DNA of 64,000 nucleotides, taken from positions 1 through 64,000 of the forward strand of contig CAVVPG010000007.1 of the NCBI GenBank assembly GCA_963750075.1, read 5' to 3'. The notes beneath the pieces are model-generated. The model made no database searches. It had not been told where the DNA came from and saw nothing but the letters and a program-made list of their open reading frames with translations. Shown here piece after piece: positions 35,158-43,045 of the stretch (its first letter is position 1; each line of letters starts with the position of its first letter). Both the position numbers and the translations under genes were made by a program. This stretch comes from Bog-473 sp963750075 (lineage in GTDB: Bacteria; Actinomycetota; Acidimicrobiia; Acidimicrobiales; RAAP-2).

Positions 35158-36285
35158 ATGGCCATCGCACCGGTCCGGGTCCCCGAGGGGAGGATCCCCG
35201 AGTGGATGCGGTTCGACGGCCTCGTCCAGCTGATCTCGGTGGACGGCCAGCGCACGGTGGGCTGCCCGTACTGGGACCTCGTCGCAGACGTCGGCGCCGA
35301 GCAGCTGCGTGACCTCTACGCCGACATGACGGTGGTGCGCCGTCTCGACGCCGAGGCGATGGCCCTCCAGCGCCAGGGGGAGCTGGGCCTGTGGGCCCCG
35401 CTGCTCGGGCAGGAGGCCGCACAGGTCGGATCGGCCCGCGCCTTGCACGACGACGACTTCGTCTTCCCCAGCTACCGCGAGCACGGGGTCGCCTATTGCC
35501 GGGGCGTGGACCCCGTGTCGATGCTCCGGCTCTGGCGCGGCACGGCGCTGTCGGGATGGGACCCGGCGGGGTTCGGCATCGCCACCCCGGCCATCATCGT
35601 CGGGTCGCAGGCGCTCCACGCCACGGGGTACGCGCTCGGCATCGTGCTCGACGGCGCGACGTCGGCCGCCGTGGCCTACTTCGGTGACGGCGCCTCGAGC
35701 GAGGGCGACGTGGCCGAGGCGTTCGGCTTCGCCGCCAGCTACACGGTGCCGGTCGTCTTCATCTGCCAGAACAACCAGTGGGCCATCTCGGAGCCGGTGC
35801 GGCTGCAGTCGCACGCCTCCATCGCGCAACGTGGCCAGGGCTACGGGATCCCCGGGATCGAGGTGGACGGGAACGACGTCCTGGCCGTGCTCGCGGCCAC
35901 CCGGCTGGCGCTCGCCCGCGCCTACGCCGGCCAGGGCCCGACGCTCATCGAGGCCGTCACGTACCGTCTGGGCCCGCACACGACGTCGGACGACCCCATC
36001 CGTTACCGCTCCCACGCCGAGGAGGACGAGTGGCGCGTGAAGGACCCGCTGGCGCGGCTGCGCGCACTGCTCCGAGCCGAGGGCCACGCCGACGAAGGGT
36101 TCGAGCGCGCGGTCGACGCTGCAGCCGAGGAGGCGGCAGCGGCGCTGCGCCGGGGCTGCCTGGCCCTGGCCGACCCGTCGCCGGACGCGTTGTTCGAGCA
36201 CGTCTACGCCGAGTCGCACCCCCTCCTCGACGAGGAGCGGAGTGCCTTCGCGGCCTATCTGGCCACGCTGGACGAGGAGGCGTGA
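35158..36285 (+). CDS. bkdA: 2-oxoacid dehydrogenase E1 alpha
   Basis: A 375-residue alpha subunit of the thiamine-diphosphate E1 of a pyruvate or branched-chain 2-oxoacid dehydrogenase. The ThDP motif is FGDGASSEGDVAEAFGFAA through FICQNNQWAIS (GDG ... NN), and the phosphorylation-loop region is RLGPHTTSDDPIRYR. Start ATG 35158 with AAGGGAG. The stop TGA overlaps the E1 beta ATG (TGATG). Many actinobacteria use one-chain AceE for pyruvate, so a split E1 of this type is more likely branched-chain. Pyruvate (pdhA) remains possible. Confidence 0.88.
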   Translation: MAIAPVRVPEGRIPEWMRFDGLVQLISVDGQRTVGCPYWDLVADVGAEQLRDLYADMTVVRRLDAEAMALQRQGELGLWAPLLGQEAAQVGSARALHDDDFVFPSYREHGVAYCRGVDPVSMLRLWRGTALSGWDPAGFGIATPAIIVGSQALHATGYALGIVLDGATSAAVAYFGDGASSEGDVAEAFGFAASYTVPVVFICQNNQWAISEPVRLQSHASIAQRGQGYGIPGIEVDGNDVLAVLAATRLALARAYAGQGPTLIEAVTYRLGPHTTSDDPIRYRSHAEEDEWRVKDPLARLRALLRAEGHADEGFERAVDAAAEEAAAALRRGCLALADPSPDALFEHVYAESHPLLDEERSAFAAYLATLDEEA

Positions 36286-37265
36286 TGGCCACGATGTCGT
36301 TGGCGAAGGCCCTCAACGCGGGGCTGCGCCAGGCGTTGGAGCGCGACCCCGCCGTCGTGCTGATGGGGGAGGACATCGGGAAGCTCGGTGGGGTGTTCCG
36401 GGTCACCGAGGGCCTGCAGCGCGACTTCGGGGAGCGCCGCGTGATCGACACGCCGCTCGCCGAGTCCGGCGTGATCGGCACGGCCGTCGGCCTGGCCATG
36501 CGGGGCTACCGTCCCGTCTGCGAGATCCAGTTCGACGGGTTCGTCTATCCCGCTTTCGACCAGATCGTGTCGCAGGTCGCGAAGTTGCGCTATCGCAACG
36601 AGGGCCGCGTGTCCGTGCCGCTGACGATCCGGGTGCCCTACGGGGGCGGCATCGGCGCCGTCGAGCACCACTCCGAGTCACCCGAGGCCTACTTCGCCCA
36701 TACCGCCGGGCTGCGCGTGGTCACTCCGAGCAATGCGGGCGACGCGCACCGCATGATCCAGCAGGCGGTCGCGTCCGACGACCCTGTGGTCTTCTTCGAG
36801 CCGAAGCGCCGCTACTGGGAGAAGGGCGAGGTCGACGACGACGCGACGAGGCGAGAGGATCCGCTGCACCGGGCCCGGGTGGTCGTCGAGGGTACGGATG
36901 TGACCGTGGCCGCCTACGGCCCGCTGGTCGCCACCGCAGTCGACGCGGCCCGGATCGGCGAGGTCGAGGGCACGTCCATCGAGGTGCTCGACCTGCGGTC
37001 GCTCTCGCCGATCGACTTCGACACGGTCGAGGCCTCGGTGCGCAAGACGGGACGGCTGGTCGTCGTCCACGAGGCACCTGTCTTCTGCGGGCTGGGCGCC
37101 GAGATCGCCGCCCGGGTGTCCGAGCGCTGCTTCTACCATCTCGAGTCCCCGGTGCGCCGGGTCGGGGGCTTCGCGACCCCGTATCCGGCCTCTCGGATGG
37201 AGCGGCACTACCTCCCCGATGCCGACCGGATCCTCCACGAGGTGGACCGGTGCCTGCAGGCGTGA
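36285..37265 (+). CDS. bkdB: 2-oxoacid dehydrogenase E1 beta
   Basis: A 326-residue beta subunit paired with the preceding gene. MATMSLAKALNAGLRQALER, VLMGEDIGKLGGVFRVTEGL and RVIDTPLAESGVIGTAVGLA are the standard opening with the ThDP glutamate. YGGGIGAVEHHSESPEAYFA forms the active-site loop. The last part, GGFATPYPASRMERHYLPDA, is typical. Overlaps E1 alpha by one base and E2 by four (GTGA), so the three are one translationally coupled operon. Confidence 0.88.
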   Translation: MATMSLAKALNAGLRQALERDPAVVLMGEDIGKLGGVFRVTEGLQRDFGERRVIDTPLAESGVIGTAVGLAMRGYRPVCEIQFDGFVYPAFDQIVSQVAKLRYRNEGRVSVPLTIRVPYGGGIGAVEHHSESPEAYFAHTAGLRVVTPSNAGDAHRMIQQAVASDDPVVFFEPKRRYWEKGEVDDDATRREDPLHRARVVVEGTDVTVAAYGPLVATAVDAARIGEVEGTSIEVLDLRSLSPIDFDTVEASVRKTGRLVVVHEAPVFCGLGAEIAARVSERCFYHLESPVRRVGGFATPYPASRMERHYLPDADRILHEVDRCLQA

Positions 37266-38515
37266 GCGAGGTCCGGCAGTTCCTGCTGCCGGACCTGGGC
37301 GAAGGGCTGACCGAGGCGGAGATCGTGGCCTGGCACGTGGCGGCCGGCGAGCAGGTTGCACTGAACCAGGTCCTGGTCGAGGTCGAGACCGAGAAGGCAG
37401 TGGTGGAGCTGCCGAGCCCCTACGCCGGGACCGTGGCGGAGGTGTTGGCCGCGGTGGGGGAGACCGTTGCGGTGGGGACGCCGATCGTCGCCATCGACAC
37501 CGGCGTCCCGGCCGTCGGCGCGACGGCGGAGAAGGTGCCCGTGCTGGTCGGATACGGCCCGTCGGCGCCTCCCCCCAGCCGCCGCCGGCGGCGCAACGTG
37601 CGCGGCCGTCACGACGGGGGACCGGCGCCCGGTGTGGCGAGCGGCTCGAGGCCACTGGCCGCACCGCCGGTGCGCTTCATGGCCCGGCAGGAGGGGGTCG
37701 ACCTGGCCGACGTCACCGGTGGCGGGCCAGGCGGGATCGTGACGCGCGAGGACCTCGCCGCCTATCTGGCGTCCGATCGTGCCGAGGCCCCTCCGGCTGC
37801 TCCCGAGCGCGACGACCGTGAGTCGCGCGCGCCCGTCCGGGGCGTCCAGAAGCACATGGCCGAGGCCATGGTGCGCAGCGTCACCACCGCGCCCCAGGCG
37901 TGCGTGTTCCTGAGCCGCGATGTCACCGCCACCATGGAACTCGTCGAGCGGCTCCGCGCGCACAGGCACTTCGAGGGGGTGCGCATCACCCCGCTCGCGG
38001 TCGTGGCCCGGGCGATGGTGCTCGCGTTGCGGGAGCACCCGGCGCTGAACTCGTCGTGGGACGATGCGACGTCCGAGATGGTGACGAAGCACTACGTGCA
38101 CCTGGGGGTCGCGGTGGCGGGCCCCTTGGGCCTGGTCGTGCCGAACGTCAAGGACGCGCAGGACATGACGCTGCGGGAGCTGACCGGGGCGATGGCCGAT
38201 CTGGCGGTTCGCGCGCGCGCGGCTCGCTGCACGCCCGCCGAGATGCGCGGCGGGACGATCACCCTCACCAACGTCGGCGTCTTCGGTGTCGACGCCGGCG
38301 TCCCCATCCTCAACCCGGGGGAGGCCGCGATCCTTGCGCTCGGTGCGGTGCAGCGGCGCCCCTGGGAGCACGACGGGCAGGTGGCCCTGCGCGACGTGGT
38401 GACGTTGAGCCTCGCCTTCGACCATCGCCTGGTCGACGGACGGGCCGCCGCGCGCTACCTCGCTGCCGTCGGTGAGATCCTTGCCGACCCGACGAACCTC
38501 ATCGCGCTCGGCTGA
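37262..38515 (+). CDS. bkdC: 2-oxoacid dehydrogenase E2 (dihydrolipoyl acyltransferase)
   Basis: A 417-residue E2 with one lipoyl domain (LLPDLGEGLTEAEIVAWHVA, lipoyl Lys45 in VETEKAVVEL), a charged linker (PPPSRRRRRNVRGRHDGG), an E3-binding domain (PVRFMARQEGVDLADVTGGG), and the catalytic domain ending in AFDHRLVDGRAAARYL with the HxxxDG active site. GTG 37262 overlaps the E1 beta stop. A single lipoyl domain and this gene order match mycobacterial BkdC. No E3 (lpd) gene follows, so E3 must be encoded elsewhere. Confidence 0.88.
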   Translation: MSEVRQFLLPDLGEGLTEAEIVAWHVAAGEQVALNQVLVEVETEKAVVELPSPYAGTVAEVLAAVGETVAVGTPIVAIDTGVPAVGATAEKVPVLVGYGPSAPPPSRRRRRNVRGRHDGGPAPGVASGSRPLAAPPVRFMARQEGVDLADVTGGGPGGIVTREDLAAYLASDRAEAPPAAPERDDRESRAPVRGVQKHMAEAMVRSVTTAPQACVFLSRDVTATMELVERLRAHRHFEGVRITPLAVVARAMVLALREHPALNSSWDDATSEMVTKHYVHLGVAVAGPLGLVVPNVKDAQDMTLRELTGAMADLAVRARAARCTPAEMRGGTITLTNVGVFGVDAGVPILNPGEAAILALGAVQRRPWEHDGQVALRDVVTLSLAFDHRLVDGRAAARYLAAVGEILADPTNLIALG

Positions 38516-38525
38516 GGTCGGGGCA

Positions 38526-38702
38526 TCACCGGCCTCCGGCCAGCAGCCGCTGGAGTCCCTCGCGCAGCGTGCGCAGCTGCCGCTCCAGGTCCTGGAGCTC
38601 GCGGACCAGCCGCATGGCCTCCTCACGGTCGAGGGCCGGGGCGCCCGGGCGGAGCATGGCCAGCGAGCGCCGCAGCGACTCCAGCTCGTACTGGCGCTCC
38701 AT
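38526..38702 (-). CDS. 58-residue coiled-coil protein behind an SOS box
   Basis: A small highly charged helical protein, MERQYELESLRRSLAMLRPG ... REEAMRLVRELQDLERQL ... REGLQRLLAGG. It has heptad-like Leu spacing and no membrane segment. ATG 38702 lies 4 bases after a perfect LexA-type palindrome and 6 bases after a TATGTT -10 box. Transcription is therefore probably leaderless and damage-inducible. No homolog is recognised. SOS-induced small proteins elsewhere often block division or modulate repair; that is analogy only. Confidence 0.6.
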   Translation of the reverse strand: MERQYELESLRRSLAMLRPGAPALDREEAMRLVRELQDLERQLRTLREGLQRLLAGGR

Positions 38703-38706
38703 CCCA

Positions 38707-38720
38707 CGAACATATGTTCG
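38707..38720. promoter_or_regulatory. Perfect SOS (LexA) box
   Basis: CGAACATATGTTCG is a perfect 14-bp palindrome matching the Gram-positive/actinobacterial LexA consensus CGAAC-N4-GTTCG. On the minus strand it overlaps the -10 box TATGTT of the 58-residue gene, so LexA would block the promoter directly. The CBS gene starts 98 bases away on the other side. Confidence 0.8.
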
Positions 38721-38817
38721 CCCGTCCCTTGGGGCAAGGACGGGAGATTGCCGGAGCACGCCGGGGGGTATAGAAGTGCCCTCACGGGCGTGGGTCGCCC
38801 GCAATGGGAGGTCGCCC

Positions 38818-39219
38818 ATGAAGACCGTCCGGGACGTCATGCGGAGCGAGATCGAGGTGCTCCGGACCAACGAGTCCGTGGCGGACGCGGCGGCCTTCCT
38901 GGCGGCCTGTGGCGAGGACTCCGTGCCCGTCTGCCTCTCCGACGGCAGCCTGGCCGGTGCGGTGAGCAGCCGCGACATCGTGTCCAAGGTGATCGCCAAG
39001 GGCCGCGACCCGCGCCAGGTGCCGCTGTCGGAGGTGGCTGAGCTGGGCGATGCGCTGGGGCTCGACGTGGACGCGCCCGTCGACGAGGCGGTGGCGATCA
39101 TGTGCAGGCACCGACGCACCCGCCTGCCCGTGGTCGAGCACGACCACGTGGTCGGCTTCGTGACCCAGGGCGACGTCGCACGCTCGCTGTCCTTCCGCCC
39201 CTTGTGGGACGAGTCCTGA
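38818..39219 (+). CDS. Twin CBS-domain protein
   Basis: A 133-residue protein made of two CBS domains: MKTVRDVMRSEIEVLRTNES ... GSLAGAVSSRDIVSKVIAKG, and SEVAELGDALGLDVDAPVDE ... VVGFVTQGDVARSLSF. CBS pairs bind adenosyl nucleotides and act as energy or redox sensors. It stands alone rather than fused to an enzyme or channel. ATG 38818 follows GGGAGG. Confidence 0.85.
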   Translation: MKTVRDVMRSEIEVLRTNESVADAAAFLAACGEDSVPVCLSDGSLAGAVSSRDIVSKVIAKGRDPRQVPLSEVAELGDALGLDVDAPVDEAVAIMCRHRRTRLPVVEHDHVVGFVTQGDVARSLSFRPLWDES

Positions 39220-39262
39220 GCGTCGCTCGCTTCGGCCGGGCGGCCCGGATGAGAATACGGGC

Positions 39263-39961
39263 GTGAGCGCAGCCGACGATCCGTCCCACGAGGCCGCCGC
39301 ACCGGCGGCAGGTCACAGCGGGGACCTGGCCCGGCGGGTGGCCCGCCGCCGGGCCGAGCTGGGCAAGAGCATCGAGGAGGTGGCGGCGGCGGCCGGCGTC
39401 GATCCGGGCTACCTGCGCTACTTCGAGGAGAGCCCGGGGGTCCGCCTGAGCACGGGCACGATGCTCCTCCTGGCGCTCGCGCTCGAGTGCACCCCCGAGG
39501 AGCTCTACGGCGGGCGGGTCGACCGCCCCCCGGGACGAGGACGGGCGGGCCGGCATCCCGAGCTGCGCGAGCTCACGGCGCAGCAGTGCGCGGCCCACCT
39601 GCGGTCCGGCGGCATCGGGCGCGTCGTCATGGTCACGGGCCGCGGCCCGGTGGCGCACCCTCTCAATTTCGCCGTGAGCGAGGGCGACGTCATCGTCAGC
39701 ACCACGGTGGCACAGGCGGCCCAATTCGAGGACCAGCCGAGCGTGACCTTCGAGATCGACCGCGTGGACGAATCGATGGCCGAGGGCTGGAGCATCCTCG
39801 TGACCGGGCCGGCGCGCCGCGTCGACGACCCCGACGAGGTCGTCGAGCTGGCCGCGCTGGGTCTCGTGCCGTGGGCCGGTGGGCCGCGCCACGCGCTGGT
39901 GCGCATCCATCCCGAGGAGGTGACGGGCCGGCTGATCGCCCAGTCCGTGGCGCCGGCCTAG
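39263..39961 (+). CDS. HTH-XRE / pyridoxamine 5'-phosphate oxidase-like fusion
   Basis: A 232-residue two-domain protein. Residues ~20-85 are an XRE-type helix-turn-helix (RRRAELGKSIEEVAAAAGVD ... YLRYFEESPGVRLSTGTMLL). Residues ~100-230 are a PPOX split-barrel (LTAQQCAAHLRSGGIGRVVM, HPLNFAVSEGDVIVSTTVAQ, VTFEIDRVDESMAEGWSILV). Such split barrels bind FMN or F420, so this is a candidate flavin-sensing regulator. Start GTG 39263. Its TAG stop shares CTAG (39958-39961) with the stop of treT. Confidence 0.8.
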   Translation: MSAADDPSHEAAAPAAGHSGDLARRVARRRAELGKSIEEVAAAAGVDPGYLRYFEESPGVRLSTGTMLLLALALECTPEELYGGRVDRPPGRGRAGRHPELRELTAQQCAAHLRSGGIGRVVMVTGRGPVAHPLNFAVSEGDVIVSTTVAQAAQFEDQPSVTFEIDRVDESMAEGWSILVTGPARRVDDPDEVVELAALGLVPWAGGPRHALVRIHPEEVTGRLIAQSVAPA

Positions 39962-41367
39962 GACACGCCCGGCCCGGCGGTCATGTGCGTGAGCAGACGC
40001 GCGTAGTCGACGAGGTGGCGGTCGCTCAGGGAGTGCACGCGCACGTGGTGCCGGGCGCGGCGGCCCATGGCCGTCATCTCGGCGGGGTCGCGCATGAGGG
40101 TGGCCAGCGTCTGGCCGAAGGCGTCGAGGTCGCCGGGGTCCTTCAGGAGGAGGCCGGTCCCCGGCGGGATCTGCCCGACGATGCCGCCGACGGCCGAGGC
40201 CACGACGGGCCGCGACTTCCACATGGCCTCCGTGACGGTGAGCCCGAACCCCTCCTGCAGGCTCTTCTGTACCACCACGCTGGCATGCCGCTGGGCCGCG
40301 TTGACCATGACCGCGTTGGCCACGGCGTCGTCCATCGGGAGGGCGACCAGGCGGATGGCGTCGCGGGCCTGCCGTGGGAGCGCCGCCCACGCGTCGAGGC
40401 ATTCGGCGAGGACCTGAGCCCCCTCGGGGTCGTCGCTGACCGCGTCGACCGCGGGGCCGATGAGGGCGAGGCGCGCCTCGCTGCGGCCCGCCAGGCGGTC
40501 GGCGAAGCCGCGCAGCACACCCTGCATGTCCTTCAGGCGGTCCCAGCGCGACACCTGCACGACGAGGGGGTCGTCGGGCGACAGCGGCCCTGCGCCGCCC
40601 AGCACCGCGGAGGGCCGGTCGCCGCCGCCACCGTCGAGCACGCCGATCCGCTGCAGGACCGAGGCGACGTGGGCCGGCCGAAGCGCGCGGTTCTTGGCGG
40701 ACAGGGGGTCGATGGAGGGCTCGATGATCCACACGTCGGCACCGGCCAGCCGAGGAGGCACGAACGCGGCGTGCGAGAAGACGAACGTGTGGCACTGGGC
40801 CAGGTGGGGCTGCAGGAAGTCCCAGGCCTCCTCGGTGAACGCGTTCGCACGGTCCGCGCCGATGTGACAGCGCCAGGCGACGCGCGCGCCGTAGTCGATG
40901 AGCCGGTTGGCCAGCCCGGCCGTCTGCGGGTCGTGCAGGAAGACGATGTCGCCGCGGTGGACCATCCCGTCGATCGCCTCCGCGTTGGCGTCGAGGACGG
41001 CCCGGTAGTGCGCCGCGGCGCGGTCTCCCAGGTCGCCGCCGTCGCCGGCCACGCCGTGCAACCGGTTGTGCAGGCGCTTGGTGATCGCGAAGAACTCGGG
41101 GTCGGCGTCGATCACGAGCCAGCGCGCGTCCGCGCCGGCGTCCCGGGCGTAGCCGCAGAGCAGCTTCAGCATCTCCGCCACGCCGCCGCCGTGCGCGGTC
41201 GAGCTGATGTTCCACACCCGCGCCCCGTCGACCGACGCCAGCGCCGTCGCGGCGGCCTCCAGCAGGGCGGCGAAGCGCGCCGGGCCGATCAGGCGGCCGA
41301 GCCGCTCTATGGAGTGCACCGGCACCTCGGCGTCCTTGGGCACGGGCACGGCGCCATCCTTGTACAC
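39958..41367 (-). CDS. treT: Trehalose synthase TreT-like glycosyltransferase
   Basis: A 469-residue GT4 enzyme of the TreT type, which joins NDP-glucose and glucose to form trehalose. Seen: VWNISSTAHGGGVAEMLKLL (donor glycine loop), WRCHIGADRANAFTEEAWDF, VVQVSRWDRLKDMQGVLRGF, and the E-x7-E motif in QKSLQEGFGLTVTEAMWKSR. Length fits. Starts with GTG 41367 and lacks a clear ribosome site. A role in osmoprotection or carbon storage follows from the family. A sucrose or other trehalose-like acceptor is the main alternative. Confidence 0.82.
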   Translation of the reverse strand: MYKDGAVPVPKDAEVPVHSIERLGRLIGPARFAALLEAAATALASVDGARVWNISSTAHGGGVAEMLKLLCGYARDAGADARWLVIDADPEFFAITKRLHNRLHGVAGDGGDLGDRAAAHYRAVLDANAEAIDGMVHRGDIVFLHDPQTAGLANRLIDYGARVAWRCHIGADRANAFTEEAWDFLQPHLAQCHTFVFSHAAFVPPRLAGADVWIIEPSIDPLSAKNRALRPAHVASVLQRIGVLDGGGGDRPSAVLGGAGPLSPDDPLVVQVSRWDRLKDMQGVLRGFADRLAGRSEARLALIGPAVDAVSDDPEGAQVLAECLDAWAALPRQARDAIRLVALPMDDAVANAVMVNAAQRHASVVVQKSLQEGFGLTVTEAMWKSRPVVASAVGGIVGQIPPGTGLLLKDPGDLDAFGQTLATLMRDPAEMTAMGRRARHHVRVHSLSDRHLVDYARLLTHMTAGPGVS

Positions 41368-41382
41368 CGGCGTTGACCGCAG

Positions 41383-41511
41383 TCAGCTCGTGCCGGAGGC
41401 GTCCCGCACGGCCGGGAGGCTGACGCGGATGTCGCCGTGGGAGTCCTCGACCCTCTTTCCCGAATGCAGGTGGAGCGCGAGCGCACCGGCTTTGCTGCGC
41501 TGGTCGGCCAC
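41383..41511 (-). CDS. Possible 42-residue upstream protein of treT
   Basis: A short frame from GTG 41511 (VADQRSKAGALALHLHSGKR) ending 15 bases before the treT start. It has strong third-position GC and an orderly charge pattern. No family; may be a leader peptide or spurious. Confidence 0.3.
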   Translation of the reverse strand: MADQRSKAGALALHLHSGKRVEDSHGDIRVSLPAVRDASGTS

Positions 41512-41536
41512 GGCGGCCCAGTCTAGGGACGGCGGT

Positions 41537-41542
41537 TAGCCT
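41537..41542 (+). promoter_or_regulatory. -10 box TAGCCT
   Basis: TAGCCT ends 8 bases before ATG 41551. Confidence 0.4.
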
Positions 41543-41550
41543 CGGCGGCG

Positions 41551-42330
41551 ATGTGGCCGCCGCCGCCGGAGGGGACCTGGGTCATCGACCTCGACGGTGT
41601 GGTGTGGCTCCTGGGTCGTCCCATCCCCGGGGCCGACGAGGCCGTGGCGCGGTTGCGCGGCGCGGGGGTCCGGGTGCTCTTCGCCACCAATAATTCGGCG
41701 CCCACGCGGGCCGAGCTGCACCGGAGGCTGGCGCACTGCGGCATCACCGCGGAGGACGCCGACCTCCTGACGTCGGCCGACGTGGCCGCCGGCCTCCTCG
41801 CCCCCGGCTCCTCGGCCGTGGTGCTCGGAGGCGACGGCGTGCTCGAGGCCCTGAGCGGGCGTGGGGTCGCGGTGGTGCCCGAGGCGCCGGCGGATGCCGT
41901 CGTGGTCGGATGGACCCAGTCGCTGTCCTTCGACGCCGTGGCCCGGGCCGCCACCGCCGTGCGGGCCGGGGCCCGCCTGGTCGGGACGAACGACGACCCG
42001 ACGTACCCCACGCCGCAGGGCCTCCTGCCCGGTGCGGGGTCCCTGCTGGCCGCGGTGTCCACGGCGGCCGAGTCGATGCCCGAGGTCGCCGGCAAGCCCC
42101 ACCGGGCCACGGTGGAGGCGATCGCGGCCCGGGTGGCCCCCGGGGAGCTGCGGGCCATGGTGGGGGACCGCCCGGCCACCGACGGCGCCCTGGCGGACCG
42201 GCTCGGCATCCCCTTCGCGCTGGTCCTCTCGGGCGTCACGCCGGAGGGCCGTGTCCCCGACGGCGCCGCGGCCGACGCCGTCGCCCCCGACCTGGCCACC
42301 CTGGTCCGCCTCGCCCTCGACGGTCGGTGA
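41551..42330 (+). CDS. HAD-IIA family phosphatase (NagD/PGP-like)
   Basis: A 259-residue HAD-superfamily class IIA hydrolase. Motif I is WVIDLDGVVWLLGRPIPGAD with the nucleophile Asp and acid/base Asp. Motif II lies in VLFATNNSAPTRAEL, and motifs III/IV in EVAGKPHRATVEAI and RAMVGDRPATDGALADRLGI. Members remove phosphate from small metabolites such as 2-phosphoglycolate or nucleotides. In actinobacteria a gene of this type often precedes tlyA, as here with one gene between. Confidence 0.85.
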   Translation: MWPPPPEGTWVIDLDGVVWLLGRPIPGADEAVARLRGAGVRVLFATNNSAPTRAELHRRLAHCGITAEDADLLTSADVAAGLLAPGSSAVVLGGDGVLEALSGRGVAVVPEAPADAVVVGWTQSLSFDAVARAATAVRAGARLVGTNDDPTYPTPQGLLPGAGSLLAAVSTAAESMPEVAGKPHRATVEAIAARVAPGELRAMVGDRPATDGALADRLGIPFALVLSGVTPEGRVPDGAAADAVAPDLATLVRLALDGR

Positions 42331-42342
42331 ACGGAATGCGAA

Positions 42343-42377
42343 CGAAGTGCTTGCTAATAGCTAGCACTTCGTATACT
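42343..42377 (+). promoter_or_regulatory. Promoter with overlapping inverted repeat
   Basis: CGAAGTGCT (42343-42351) and AGCACTTCG (42363-42371) are perfect 9-bp arms around an 11-bp centre. A TATACT -10 box (42372-42377) follows immediately, 8 bases before ATG 42386. TTGCTA at 42351-42356 is a possible -35. A TetR-like repressor operator fits best. Confidence 0.6.
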
Positions 42378-42385
42378 CTTGTTGC

Positions 42386-43045
42386 ATGGCAAGCAATGAA
42401 CGCATACGCAAGTACCTCGACGCGGGGACCGTGCTCGGGCAGGTCAGCCGAGGCCGGGCCGAGGAGATCGTGCGAGAGTTGGTGAACGCCGGAGACATCC
42501 AGCGCGGCCAGGCGCAGGAGTGGGTGGACAACTTGGTGGAGCGGAGCCGGAAGACGAGCGAGCAGGTCCTCGAGATGGTGCGCCACGAAGTGGCGGCCCA
42601 ACTCGAGAAGATCGACGGGAAGCCGCTCGAGGCGCTGGCCAACCAGGTGGCCGACGTCCTGAAGAAGTCCGCGGAGGCCGGGCGCAGCGCCACCAAGGAC
42701 GTGACCACGCAGGCCGGCAAGGTGACCAAGGACGTGACCACGCAGGCCGGCAAGGTGACCAAGGACGTGACCGGTCAGGCCGGCAGGGTCACCAGGCACG
42801 CGACCAAGCAGGCGGGCAAGGTGACCAAGCAGGCCGGCAAGACGGCCGAGGGTGTGCGCACCCAGGCGGGCAGGACGGCCACCCGGGCCGCCGCCGCCGC
42901 CAAGAAGGTGGCGCCGTCCCGCCGGCACCGGCGCAAGGGTGCGGGCGAGAAGGCGTCCTCCAAGAAGGACGCCGCACCCAAGGCCAAGGCGTCGGCCAAG
43001 AAGCCGTCGACATCGGCGAAGTCGCCCAAGAGGGCCGCCAGCTGA
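42386..43045 (+). CDS. Phasin-like protein with Lys/Ala-rich histone H1-like tail
   Basis: A 219-residue basic protein. Residues 1-90 form an amphipathic helical region like granule-associated phasins (RIRKYLDAGTVLGQVSRGRA ... VDNLVERSRKTSEQVLEMVR). Next come 11-residue repeats (TKDVTTQAGKV), then an extremely Lys/Ala-rich tail (KKDAAPKAKASAKKPSTSAK) like HupB or histone H1. It could coat storage granules, DNA, or link both. It precedes tlyA, nadK and recN; the last base pair of its stop region overlaps the apparent tlyA start. Confidence 0.7.
   Translation: MASNERIRKYLDAGTVLGQVSRGRAEEIVRELVNAGDIQRGQAQEWVDNLVERSRKTSEQVLEMVRHEVAAQLEKIDGKPLEALANQVADVLKKSAEAGRSATKDVTTQAGKVTKDVTTQAGKVTKDVTGQAGRVTRHATKQAGKVTKQAGKTAEGVRTQAGRTATRAAAAAKKVAPSRRHRRKGAGEKASSKKDAAPKAKASAKKPSTSAKSPKRAAS
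42692..42790 (+). repeat. Tandem 33-bp repeat, three units
   Basis: Units start at 42692, 42725 and 42758; the first two are identical and the third has diverged. They encode an 11-residue helical repeat in the phasin-like protein. Confidence 0.75.

Noticed and set aside
42692..42790. 33-bp tandem repeats considered as a CRISPR array
   Set aside because: Units are directly adjacent without spacers and encode an in-frame protein repeat.
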